Positions 38,051 through 46,199 of a DNA stretch of 64,000 bases are shown piece by piece. Below the pieces are notes generated by a model. The model was not told the DNA's origin. It searched no databases and was given only the letters and a program-made list of their open reading frames with translations. This DNA comes from a bacterium (GTDB lineage Bacteria > Planctomycetota > Planctomycetia > Pirellulales > Pirellulaceae). Location of the stretch: positions 38,259-102,258 of the forward strand of contig JAUIGN010000028.1 of NCBI GenBank assembly GCA_030430075.1, given 5' to 3'. The position numbers were made by a program, and so were the translations under genes. Numbering within the stretch: position 1 is the stretch's first letter; every line of letters starts with the position of its first letter.

Positions 38051-40074
38051 TCGCGGGACTCCACGTTCGGTTGTCCGAGAGAAATGACGTCAATGATCTT
38101 CCGGGCTAGGACAGCAGCCGAAGGTTTCAAGGGTGAGGGGCCAAGATGTCGTCGCAAGAAAGCGAGGCGTCTATCTTGGAGGTCCCTGCCGGTCGCCAGG
38201 GCAGCGTCAATTGCCGTTCGCAATTCGTTCACAGACCTGGCTCCCAACGCCCCTCCGTCGGCCACATAGGCATAACGCTCCGGTTCATCGGAGAAGTTGA
38301 CGCAAATCGTTGGGCGACCAATTAGGATTGCTTCCAGTAGCGTCGTTGAAGTCGCGCCGATCAAAACGTCGCACGCTTGAAGCAGATCATCGAATCCCTC
38401 CGTAAACATCACCACATGCGACGCGCTTGCACTGTCGATAAGTTGCTTAAACCTCTCTGGTTGGGGATCGCGCGGATGCGTCTTTATACAGACTAGCAAA
38501 TCGTCACGACCCTTGGCTGCTTCCACTGCGGCGCGTACCGCGTCCGCGTCCCATGGAATGAGCTGAGTTGTCACAAGTACTATTTTCTTATCGGCCGGGA
38601 GCTTCAATCGCGTGCGAATGACCTGCTTGCTTTCGTTCCCGTGTCTCTTAAGACGATCAAAGCTCTGGCTTCCGGTTATCCACACCCGATGTCTCGGAAA
38701 GCTTCCGTGCCTGCAAAGCGTCTCTTTGGCATATTGGCCGTATGCGGCGAAGTAATCTGGAATGGGCGCGCCGATGACCTGTCCTGGCGGAAGCGTATAC
38801 ATCAAATGCATTGGAAAAATAGCGCCGTGCTGAACGCCGACGGTTGTGATTCGGAGTTCTCGCGCCGCAGCAATGATCGCCGATCCTCGAGGATACATCT
38901 CGTCTTCCACAATCACCGCGATCACCCTGCCAACGGCCTTGAACGATTCGACGATTGCTGCCACAGAACAGGCCCAGTCGGAAAAAGAAGTCACGCTTTC
39001 TCGCAAGTCTGGAATAAAGAAAAGAGAAACATCTGAGCCTGCGAATATGAACGACAAATTGAAACTACTGCTTCTTTCAACACGATAATATCGAAAGAGC
39101 GATGTGAGATGGAGCGGTAGAACCTGCAGGAACTTTAAGACTGGAAAAAAAGCGTTCTCGATTGGGACTGCGCCATCCAGGTGTCGAACTAGAGGCCAAA
39201 ACTCGTGATAATACGAGAAAACGGAACGCCATTGGCGAAACACCTTTGGAAGGTTCAAGAGATGTCGTTGCCGTATGTATGGCGCTTGTACTTCGAGAGC
39301 ATGCGCCAACTCTTTCCAGAAACTCATTTCGACCTTGATGCCGCCGTTTCCCTCGTGAACCCGAACGTGGCACGAAGCCGTCGAGGCAAATACTATAGCG
39401 GGCTTCTCGCGTTCGTATCTCGTATCGCGTCGGATTCGAGTTGAATGCCTTGCGATAATCGCACGCAATCCAAGGCGGAACGGGAGTCGACATAGGTGAA
39501 TCAGCGATCTTATGAGCCAACGCTCGATGCTTCCCGATGAAAGCGGCTTCTTTCTACAAAACGAATCTGGATTCGCTGATCCGGGCAGGAACTCGTGATC
39601 GAGTCGATCAGCACGACATCGCGAGCCCAGCACCCATGCCAATTCTGCCTGCTGGGTGAAAATGAGTACCCTCTTGGGCTTCAGCGCCTTGAGAACTCGG
39701 TCGACCAGCCAAACGTTCTTCATCTGTAGAAACATGCGACCTTCGGGATGGCGGTGGATCGCCGGGCCAGTCCACCAAACAGAGTATCCGCCGTAACGTC
39801 GAAATAGATCGTCAAATGATTTCCCTTTTAGGATTGGAATTTTGGGCCATTCCTCAAGGAAGTTCAGGAAGTCACGTCGAAGGGCGTCGACATCTAGGAA
39901 CTCAGCGGCATCTACTTGGGTCCAGCGTTCTGGCACACTGGATTGCACAGTCGTGTTCCCCAAACGAAGGTAGAAGACCGTGCGGGCGGGAAAGGCTGCT
40001 TCGATGTAATGACAAGTATCATCGACCTCTTCTGTGGTTACGAAGAGTAGTACGTTTGACTTCGTGTGGCACAT
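38035..40074 (-). CDS. Surface-carbohydrate biosynthesis protein, GT-B-like C-terminal half
   Basis: 679 residues. The C-terminal half has a GT-B-like or glycerophosphotransferase-like arrangement: V-Q-H-G-A-I-F near 425, W-I-T-G-S-Q-S-F-D-R-L near 475, V-L-V-T-T-Q-L-I-P, K-T-H-P-R-D-P-Q-P-E near 535 and D-V-L-I-G-A-T-S-T-T-L-L-E-A near 575. The N-terminal half (about 1-280) is not recognised. The length and pattern resemble proteins annotated as surface carbohydrate biosynthesis protein (TIGR04326-type), from memory. By position between NeuB and HisH2 it could be the transferase for the nonulosonic acid, but no sialyltransferase motif was identified. Confidence 0.7.
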   Translation of the reverse strand: MCHTKSNVLLFVTTEEVDDTCHYIEAAFPARTVFYLRLGNTTVQSSVPERWTQVDAAEFLDVDALRRDFLNFLEEWPKIPILKGKSFDDLFRRYGGYSVWWTGPAIHRHPEGRMFLQMKNVWLVDRVLKALKPKRVLIFTQQAELAWVLGSRCRADRLDHEFLPGSANPDSFCRKKPLSSGSIERWLIRSLIHLCRLPFRLGLRAIIARHSTRIRRDTRYEREKPAIVFASTASCHVRVHEGNGGIKVEMSFWKELAHALEVQAPYIRQRHLLNLPKVFRQWRSVFSYYHEFWPLVRHLDGAVPIENAFFPVLKFLQVLPLHLTSLFRYYRVERSSSFNLSFIFAGSDVSLFFIPDLRESVTSFSDWACSVAAIVESFKAVGRVIAVIVEDEMYPRGSAIIAAARELRITTVGVQHGAIFPMHLMYTLPPGQVIGAPIPDYFAAYGQYAKETLCRHGSFPRHRVWITGSQSFDRLKRHGNESKQVIRTRLKLPADKKIVLVTTQLIPWDADAVRAAVEAAKGRDDLLVCIKTHPRDPQPERFKQLIDSASASHVVMFTEGFDDLLQACDVLIGATSTTLLEAILIGRPTICVNFSDEPERYAYVADGGALGARSVNELRTAIDAALATGRDLQDRRLAFLRRHLGPSPLKPSAAVLARKIIDVISLGQPNVESRECIGH

Positions 40075-40089
40075 AGAATTTAAGGCAGT

Positions 40090-40983
40090 TCAAGGCTTAA
40101 CGAATGACTTCTCAGTTCTTCGACGGAGTTTAGCCCGGATCGGTATCTCGGTTTCATAGACCTTCTTGACACCGTCACCAAGCGCTTCCTCAATGACTCG
40201 AATGTCACGTACTAGCCTCATGAGGCCCCAAGGTTCGACCGATGCTGATTGGTCGGTACCCCACATGCTGCGATCAAGTGTGATGTGTCGCTCGACCAAG
40301 CACGCACCCAGCGCTACCGCCGCGCACGTGGTTTGCAGGCCCGTTTCATGGCCAGAATAACCGACAGGGCAATGGAGTTTCTCTTGAAGCGTCAGAATCA
40401 CTCGAAGATTGAGTTGCTCAGCCGGACACGGGTAGGTGCTCGTGGAATGTGTGACTATTAGACGCGCGCGATCAACCAGCGCGACGGCATGCTCAATTTC
40501 GTTCACCGTGGACATTCCAGTCGATAGGATCAGCGGACGACCGGTTTTCGACAACCGAGTGATTAGGTCGTCATCCGTGAGCGACGCCGATGCTATTTTG
40601 TAACACGGCGGCTCGAATTGCTCAATGAAGTCAACGGATGGCGCGTCCCAGCACGATGCAAACCAGTCGATGCCTTTCGCCTTGCAATAGTCGTCGATTG
40701 CCGCGAATTCATCCTCACCGAATTCAACGCGGTTGCGGTATTCTAGGTACGTCATCCTGCCCCAAGGTGTCTCCCGTTCCTTGTTACGCTGGTCGGGCGG
40801 TACACATAGCTCGGGTGTCCGCTTTTGAAACTTAACGCCATTGCATCCAGCAATCGTGGCGACGTCAATGAGCTTTCGTGCGATGTCCAAATCGCCATTA
40901 TGGTTAATTCCGATTTCACCGACGATATAGGCTGGCTGCCCCGGCCCCACTTGACGACCGTTTATCTTTACAGGTGTTATCAT
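40090..40983 (-). CDS. neuB: NeuB-family nonulosonate synthase, no SAF domain
   Basis: 297 residues, TIM-barrel: V-G-E-I-G-I-N-H-N-G-D near 22, K-F-Q-K-R-T near 50, H-S-T-S-T-Y-P-C near 190 and G-Y-S-G-H-E-T-G near 216. These match NeuB/LegI/PseI, which condense PEP with a C6 amino sugar. The protein stops where the antifreeze-like (SAF) domain of usual NeuB (about 345 residues) would begin. In NeuB dimers the SAF domain of one subunit caps the other's active site, so this form is unusual. Overlaps the cytidylyltransferase gene by 4 bp (ATGA). Confidence 0.92.
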   Translation of the reverse strand: MITPVKINGRQVGPGQPAYIVGEIGINHNGDLDIARKLIDVATIAGCNGVKFQKRTPELCVPPDQRNKERETPWGRMTYLEYRNRVEFGEDEFAAIDDYCKAKGIDWFASCWDAPSVDFIEQFEPPCYKIASASLTDDDLITRLSKTGRPLILSTGMSTVNEIEHAVALVDRARLIVTHSTSTYPCPAEQLNLRVILTLQEKLHCPVGYSGHETGLQTTCAAVALGACLVERHITLDRSMWGTDQSASVEPWGLMRLVRDIRVIEEALGDGVKKVYETEIPIRAKLRRRTEKSFVKP

Positions 40984-42155
40984 CGCTTTTCCTCGATATG
41001 TTGAAGGATCATGTCGACCACTTCGCGAACGGCACCGTCGCCGCCAACGTTTTGTAGTACAATTTGTGCAGCTGGAAACACACGGGGATGCGCGTCAGCG
41101 ACGACGATTCCGCAGCCCACAAGCTGTAGGCAATCCAGATCGTTTACGTCGTTGCCGACGTAGACCGTGTTATCCGCATCAACCGATTTTTCTGAGAGCC
41201 ACCGGCGCAATGCGACAACCTTTTCTCGCTGACCCTGCAAACAGGGAATACTCAATTTCGAGCAGCGCGCGCTAACGACTGGGTTTTCTTCGGTGGAAAG
41301 GACTAGCACCTCCACGCCTGATTTGCGTAACTCGGCAGTGCCCCATCCGTCGCTGCGATTACAGGCGACGGCCTCTTCACCAGTCTCGTTAACGTACACG
41401 CGGTTGTCGGTAAAGACTCCATCAAAGTCAAAAACAACCGCTCCAACTATCTCGGGCAGCCGTTCTCGCGATTTCCGCTTTAGTCCATCGCGAAGCAAGA
41501 CCTCTGCCACCTGCAGATCAATTGGATCGTCAATCTCAAGGCGTCGTTCCGCAGGCATCAAGTACATTGCCGTACTACCAAAAAAACGGTGCATCGCGTG
41601 ACGAAAACCGGCGGTCCGCATGACGTAGACGGCTCCGGTTTCCAGGAATTCCGGCGAACGCTCTTGACGAAGTTGGCGTCTCGCCTTGTCATGGTTGATT
41701 CCCACCGATTCGCCACCGCTCTGCTTCCACAAGAAATAGTGGAAATCGGCCACAGCCAACGCACTATCGGCTTGCTCCTCCATTAGGATGTCAATCGTCC
41801 CATCAATGTCCTCAGCCGTCGTCAAGGGTGATGTGCACTGAAGGAATACGAGAAGGTCAGGGACGTAGTCATCACGATTTTGAAGCTCACCGAGCGTGTG
41901 TAGTAGTGCAGACTCGCTGGAACAGCGATCCCCACTAAGTTCACTGGGGCGCTGTACGACTTCGACTCCGAAGCGTCGAGAGACCTCCGAGATTTCCGTG
42001 TCGTCGGTCGAGATGACAATCCGGTTGATATGCTGTGATTCCTTCGCCGCCTCGATTGTCCATCCAATGAGTGGTTTGCCGCAGAGATTCGCGACGTTCT
42101 TGCGAAGTACTCCTTTGGACCCACCACGTGCCGGTATGACTGCAAGTACTTTCAT
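40980..42155 (-). CDS. neuA: Acylneuraminate cytidylyltransferase fused to KdsC-type HAD phosphatase
   Basis: 391 residues in two domains. Residues 1-225: NeuA-type nucleotidyltransferase, with I-P-A-R-G-G-S-K-G (7-15), K-N-V and R-x-S-x-E-L-S-G-D (about 69-76). Residues 235-391: HAD phosphatase of the KdsC/C0 type, with V-F-D-F-D-G-V-F-T-D-N (D243, D245) and G-N-D-V-N-D (334-339). Known for vertebrate CMAS and some bacteria. The enzyme would activate a nonulosonic acid with CTP and dephosphorylate a 9-phosphate precursor. The fusion implies that NeuB may use a phosphorylated substrate. Confidence 0.94.
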   Translation of the reverse strand: MKVLAVIPARGGSKGVLRKNVANLCGKPLIGWTIEAAKESQHINRIVISTDDTEISEVSRRFGVEVVQRPSELSGDRCSSESALLHTLGELQNRDDYVPDLLVFLQCTSPLTTAEDIDGTIDILMEEQADSALAVADFHYFLWKQSGGESVGINHDKARRQLRQERSPEFLETGAVYVMRTAGFRHAMHRFFGSTAMYLMPAERRLEIDDPIDLQVAEVLLRDGLKRKSRERLPEIVGAVVFDFDGVFTDNRVYVNETGEEAVACNRSDGWGTAELRKSGVEVLVLSTEENPVVSARCSKLSIPCLQGQREKVVALRRWLSEKSVDADNTVYVGNDVNDLDCLQLVGCGIVVADAHPRVFPAAQIVLQNVGGDGAVREVVDMILQHIEEKR

Positions 42156-42382
42156 GACGGTCTTAGCATATGTATCGGAACGACTAGCGAGTCAAAACGT
42201 TTACCAGACAAACATTGCGTTCAGTCTGTCGCTCACGAGAGAGGTAGATCGACGTTTGCGATGAAAACGTACCTCTGGGCGAATCAATCTGGTCAGTGCC
42301 ACAATCGCAGGGCACGTTCGGAAGTCGCGCGAAACTCTCGAGTAGTAGGCCTGTTGAGTCAGCACGAGACATAACCGAAAGG

Positions 42383-43796
42383 TGTGTTCTGTGAAGAATT
42401 GAAAAGGCGGCGTATCCTGCTGGTGAATTATTCGCAATTTGTTTTATCAGCGGCCCAACAAGGGCAACGGAGGATACGCCATGAACAAGGTTACGACAGG
42501 ACAAGGATCGAATCCAGAGGTCGAGGTCGATTCAGAAGTGATCGCCTTTCGGTCTCAATTCGAGGAATGCAGCCCTTTGGATCAAATCGTCCGACAAGGA
42601 GCCCGGCGAATGCTGCAACAAGCCATTGAGGCGGAGGTTGGTGAGTTCCTGCTTCAGCACGACGATCGCCGTGACGAGAAAGGGAATCGCCTGGTCGTTC
42701 GCAACGGCTGCAATCCCTCGAGAGAGGTTCTCACAGGGGCTGGTCCCCTTGAAGTGCAGCAGCCGCGGGTCCGCGACAATACGCCGGAGAAGAGCCAACG
42801 AGTGCCGTTCACGCCATCGGTCTTGCCCCCTTATCTGCGACGCAGTAAGTCGGTCGATGAACTGATTCCCTGGCTTTATCTCAAAAGCATTTCGACCGGC
42901 GACCTTCAAGATGCTTTACAGTCGTTGCTGGGAAAGGACGCCAAGGGCCTCGGTCCCAACGTCGTGGTGCGGCTCAAGGAGACCTGGAGTCACGAGTATG
43001 ACGCATGGAACCACCGTGATCTCAGCGACAAGCAGTATGTCTATCTCTGGGCTGACGGCATTCGCGTCAATGTTCGCCTGGAAGATGCAGAAAACAAGCG
43101 TCAATGCATCCTGGTCCTCATGGGAGCGACGCCTGAGGGAAAGAAGGAGCTGATTGCTGTAATGGATGGCTATCGCGAGAGTGAGCAAAGCTGGTCCGAA
43201 CTCTTGCTAGCGCTCAAGCAACTTGGTTTGACCATCGCCCCGAAACTGGCCGTCGGAGACCGTGCATTGGGATTCTGGGCGGCCTTGAGGAAGGTCTACG
43301 GCGAAACTCGCGAGCAGTAGTGCTGGGTGCACAAGACCGGAAACATCTTGAACAACATGCCTAAGAGCGTGCAGCCCAAGGCCAAAGCAGATCTTCATGA
43401 AATCTGGATGGCGGCCACACGCGAGGACGCGGACAAGGCCTTCGACAACTTCCTGGAGAAATAACTAGGCCAAGTATCCTGCCGCATCCGAATGTCTCGC
43501 CAAGGATCGAGATGTCTTACTGACCTTCTATGACTTTCCCGCCGAGCACTGGAGGCATCTGCGGACCACCAACTCCATCGAATCGACGTTCGCCACCATC
43601 CGCCTACGCCATCGACGAACCAAGGGTAGCGGAAGCCGAAGGGCCAGCTTGACGATGATGTTCAAGCTCGCTCACGCCACCGAGAAGGGATGGAGAAAAC
43701 TCAACGGACACGAAAAGATAGTCCCGCTCATCCAAGGAAAGAAATTCGTCAATGGAGAAATGCAGGATGCCGCCGCCTGATCGTTCTTAGAACACA
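42383..43796 (+). mobile_element. IS256-family insertion sequence, degenerate
   Basis: Imperfect inverted repeats: TGTGTTCT...GGCGG-type at 42383-42420 and its complement ending at 43796 (rc TGTGTTCT...GGCGGCGGCATCCTGC). The element is about 1.4 kb and carries only a broken transposase gene. The flanking 8-9 bp on each side (ACCGAAAGG against ACTATTGAC) do not match, so no target duplication is left. It is the only plus-strand element in the minus-strand cluster. Confidence 0.85.
42481..43780 (+). pseudogene. IS256-family transposase, inactivated
   Basis: The first 280 codons from ATG at 42481 read as an IS256 (MULE-type) transposase: the conserved N-terminal D-Q-I-V-R-Q-G-A-R, the DDE Asp in L-W-A-D-G-I (about 190) and V-G-D-R-A-L-G-F-W (about 258). 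A TAG at 43318-43320 stands in the place of an Arg before C-W-V-H-K-T. Translation then continues to a second in-frame stop (TAA, 43462-43464), where a net one-base insertion shifts the frame. The last 100 codons (F-Y-D-F-P-A-E-H-W, N-S-I-E-S-T-F) are in the shifted frame and end at 43780. The total length (1300 bases) confirms the shift. Confidence 0.92.
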
Positions 43797-43867
43797 ACTA
43801 TTGACAATATCTCGTGAGCCAGCCCCAACAGCACAATACTGAGCGACTCTTCTTTCGATGTCAGGAG

Positions 43868-44776
43868 TCAGCACACTTTCTCAAAGAGAGCTCTTATCCA
43901 AAACCCTTTTTCGCACTCCCCGTAATTGTCATCTGTGACTTGTATTCCCATGTTCCTCTGCGCGTATGTAATTCCGAATTCACCGATTCTCACACAACTA
44001 AACCCTCGATTTCTAAACGCTTTCGCCAAAGATGTCCGAGTAAAGAAGTGTATATGGGGCCGATCTCGTTCCGGAAGTCGCCAGTAATAATGTTCCGTAT
44101 TGGGAACTTCGACGAACACATTACCCCCGTTTGGTATGGCCTCGCTGAGGGCTGAGAGTGTATGATCCAAATTGAGAACGTGTTCAAGCCAGTGGCTCGT
44201 ATGAACAAAATCAAATCGTTCTTGCGTTTCCCACGGGAAAAAGTCTGCGACCTTCCGAATGCCGTACGACTTGTAATAGCGGTCCCACACGAACCCCGGC
44301 TCGCAGACGGCTATATCGAGCGCGCCTTGTTCGGACTTGGCTCTAAGGAGCAGCGATGCGTGCGCCGGCCCTGCTCCAATTTCGAGCATTTTGGAAATCC
44401 GATTCGGCTCGATGCACTGCAAGATGAACGCCGTTTGGTGTTGCGCTCGCGGGTCTGCTGCGAAATCACATCTACACGCCGCGGGCGCGTCCCTCCCTGA
44501 CTCGGCCCAGTACCTTGTTTCATAGTAGTCCAGCAACGTTTGATGGCTGGGAGGTGTATCCATCAATCCGTGTCCGCAATCCTCGCAAACTCGGACTGTT
44601 CCGCTAAACAGATTACGTTCGACAGTGGAGGACTTAATTGATTGCCGGACTCGAAGAGTCATCGCCACTCTAGATACGAGCGCCTTCGCGCTCTTCTTTA
44701 AGGAAAAGCTTCTCACGTGCCGGTCATATTTCTTTCTGAAGAAATTGGGTGAATCGCAGACTATGCAGCGTGTCAT
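43868..44776 (-). CDS. Class I SAM-dependent methyltransferase with Zn-ribbon N-terminus
   Basis: 302 residues. N-terminal C-I-V-C and C-E-D-C (about 4-7 and 64-67) suggest a zinc-binding domain, as in the C-methyltransferase and O-methyltransferase proteins of antibiotic and O-antigen pathways. The SAM-binding motif I is L-E-I-G-A-G-P-A-H (about 128-136), with H-W-L-E-H-V-L-N near 190 and motif F-V-E-V-P-N near 220. The substrate is probably a sugar of this polysaccharide. Sits between IS256 and the ABC ATPase, 25 bp from it. Confidence 0.9.
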   Translation of the reverse strand: MTRCIVCDSPNFFRKKYDRHVRSFSLKKSAKALVSRVAMTLRVRQSIKSSTVERNLFSGTVRVCEDCGHGLMDTPPSHQTLLDYYETRYWAESGRDAPAACRCDFAADPRAQHQTAFILQCIEPNRISKMLEIGAGPAHASLLLRAKSEQGALDIAVCEPGFVWDRYYKSYGIRKVADFFPWETQERFDFVHTSHWLEHVLNLDHTLSALSEAIPNGGNVFVEVPNTEHYYWRLPERDRPHIHFFTRTSLAKAFRNRGFSCVRIGEFGITYAQRNMGIQVTDDNYGECEKGFWIRALFEKVC

Positions 44777-44801
44777 TCGGGGACAGCCAATGTTGCGTGG
44801 G

Positions 44802-46163
44802 TCATTTCTCTTGTAAAAAACCTTCTTGGTGTACGTCCCACTTGATTATCGTCGAAAGCACACCAGGACGCTGTTCACGTTTGGTTCGATATTCGCGCAC
44901 CTGAAAACCGCAAAGGCTGTCTCGGCGCTCGATTCGTCCGTGAGGTGCCGCCATGTCAATTCGAAAGTAGTAGCTACCTGGCCCCAAAAGACGCTGTGGA
45001 ACCTGCAGGCGAATTCTGTACCGCCCATTCGCGAACTTCTGCATTTCTCCATTGTTGGCATCCGTGCTATCGGAGTATAGCACCGACATGCCCTCGGCAG
45101 TAAGAACCCATAAGCCGAAATACAAGCCGTCAACGCGACGCCGCTGCTCGAAGTCGATCTCAACAGTTATGCCTTCATCACAACTGAAATCATTGGTCGG
45201 ACAGCCGTCAGTATTGAGGATTCGAAAGCCCACATATTGACATGCTTTTTTAGAGTCAGCCCGAAAGTTTTCCTCTGAAACCTGACGAGCGCCATGGTTC
45301 AGGTATCTGGCTACAACGGCTTCAATCGTGTCATCCGCATCAATCCGCCCGTTGTCGATGATGAGTCCGTGAGAACAAAGCTGCGATACGGCGGTCATGT
45401 TATGACTGACGAATATGACCGTTCTGCCGCCTTTAGCAATATCATTCATTTTACCCAGACACTTCTTTTGGAAGTCGATGTCGCCGACGGCGAGGACTTC
45501 GTCAATCATTAGAATCTCGGGATCCAAATGGGCGGCCACCGCAAATGCAAGTCTTACGGTCATTCCGGAAGAGTATCGCTTGATCGGCGTGTCCAAGAAC
45601 CGTTCGACACCCGAGAAGTCAACAATCTCGTCGAACTTGCCGTCGATCTCCCGCTTGGTCATTCCGAGGATCGTGCCGTTCATGTAGATGTTCTCGCGAC
45701 CGCTTAACTCGGGGTGGAACCCTGTGCCTACCTCCAGCAAACTGGAAACACGCCCACGAATCTTAACCCGTCCCCCGGTCGGCTCGGTAATCCGGCTGAG
45801 GATTTTTAACAGCGTACTCTTCCCGGCTCCGTTGCGGCCGATGATGCCGACGACTTCCCCTTCGCCCACCTCGAACGAAACGTCTTTCAAGGCCCACAGA
45901 ATGTCGGAGTCAGGTTCCGATTGGCACTTATCAGTTGAAAGTTGACAGTTTTCAGCTGAGAAGGCTGAGTTGTCAGTTGTCAGTGTAGAAGAGCTCGCTG
46001 TCGCTCTTGCAAAGGTGTTCAGACGGCGGAGACGATGGAAGTTGTTGAAGGGCGCTTTCAGCCAGCCGGTGGCGGCGCTCATCAAGGTGTCGGGAATCTC
46101 CTCCTTGAGGCCGATGCGGTAGGCCTTAGTGAGGTTTTCGACGGAAATGGCGGGAGAGGACAT
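44802..46163 (-). CDS. wzt: ABC transporter ATP-binding protein with C-terminal glycan-recognition domain (Wzt)
   Basis: 453 residues. Residues 1-55: usual start (S-V-E-N-L-T-K-A-Y-R-I-G). Residues about 60-80 are encoded by heptamer repeat DNA and look foreign. Walker A is G-R-N-G-A-G-K-S-T (109-117), the signature is Y-S-S-G-M-T-V-R, Walker B is I-L-M-I-D-E and the switch His is in F-V-S-H-N. The C-terminal about 150 residues (from about 295) form a Wzt-type carbohydrate-binding domain that recognises the finished glycan. It powers export of the polymer with the permease at 46927. Heptamers also lie upstream, at 46165-46199. Confidence 0.93.
   Translation of the reverse strand: MSSPAISVENLTKAYRIGLKEEIPDTLMSAATGWLKAPFNNFHRLRRLNTFARATASSSTLTTDNSAFSAENCQLSTDKCQSEPDSDILWALKDVSFEVGEGEVVGIIGRNGAGKSTLLKILSRITEPTGGRVKIRGRVSSLLEVGTGFHPELSGRENIYMNGTILGMTKREIDGKFDEIVDFSGVERFLDTPIKRYSSGMTVRLAFAVAAHLDPEILMIDEVLAVGDIDFQKKCLGKMNDIAKGGRTVIFVSHNMTAVSQLCSHGLIIDNGRIDADDTIEAVVARYLNHGARQVSEENFRADSKKACQYVGFRILNTDGCPTNDFSCDEGITVEIDFEQRRRVDGLYFGLWVLTAEGMSVLYSDSTDANNGEMQKFANGRYRIRLQVPQRLLGPGSYYFRIDMAAPHGRIERRDSLCGFQVREYRTKREQRPGVLSTIIKWDVHQEGFLQEK
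45927..45986. repeat. Heptamer repeat inside the wzt gene
   Basis: In the minus-strand sense the units are of the form TGACAAC/TGAAAAC/TGTCAAC/TTTCAAC, seven bases apart. They are in frame with the ATPase gene and code for residues L-T-T-D-N-S-A-F-S-A-E-N-C-Q-L-S-T-D-K. Confidence 0.88.
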
Positions 46164-46164
46164 G

Positions 46165-46199
46165 GGTGTCTGTTTTCAGTTTTCAGTTGACACTTGACC
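46165..46199. repeat. Heptamer repeat between wzt and the nucleotidyltransferase gene
   Basis: TTTTCAG TTTTCAG TTGACAC TTGACC, the same family as the repeat inside wzt, here in the intergenic gap and just upstream of the wzt start codon (46163). Confidence 0.88.

Noticed and set aside
38035..40074. NeuC-type UDP-GlcNAc 2-epimerase
   Set aside because: Size is nearly double, and the conserved epimerase motifs could not be found; a GT-B-like transferase fits the C-terminal half better.
42169..42195. TTGACT and TACATA on the minus strand as promoter of neuA
   Set aside because: The spacing is only 15 bp, and the start would be about 7 bp from the ATG, leaving no room for a ribosome binding site.
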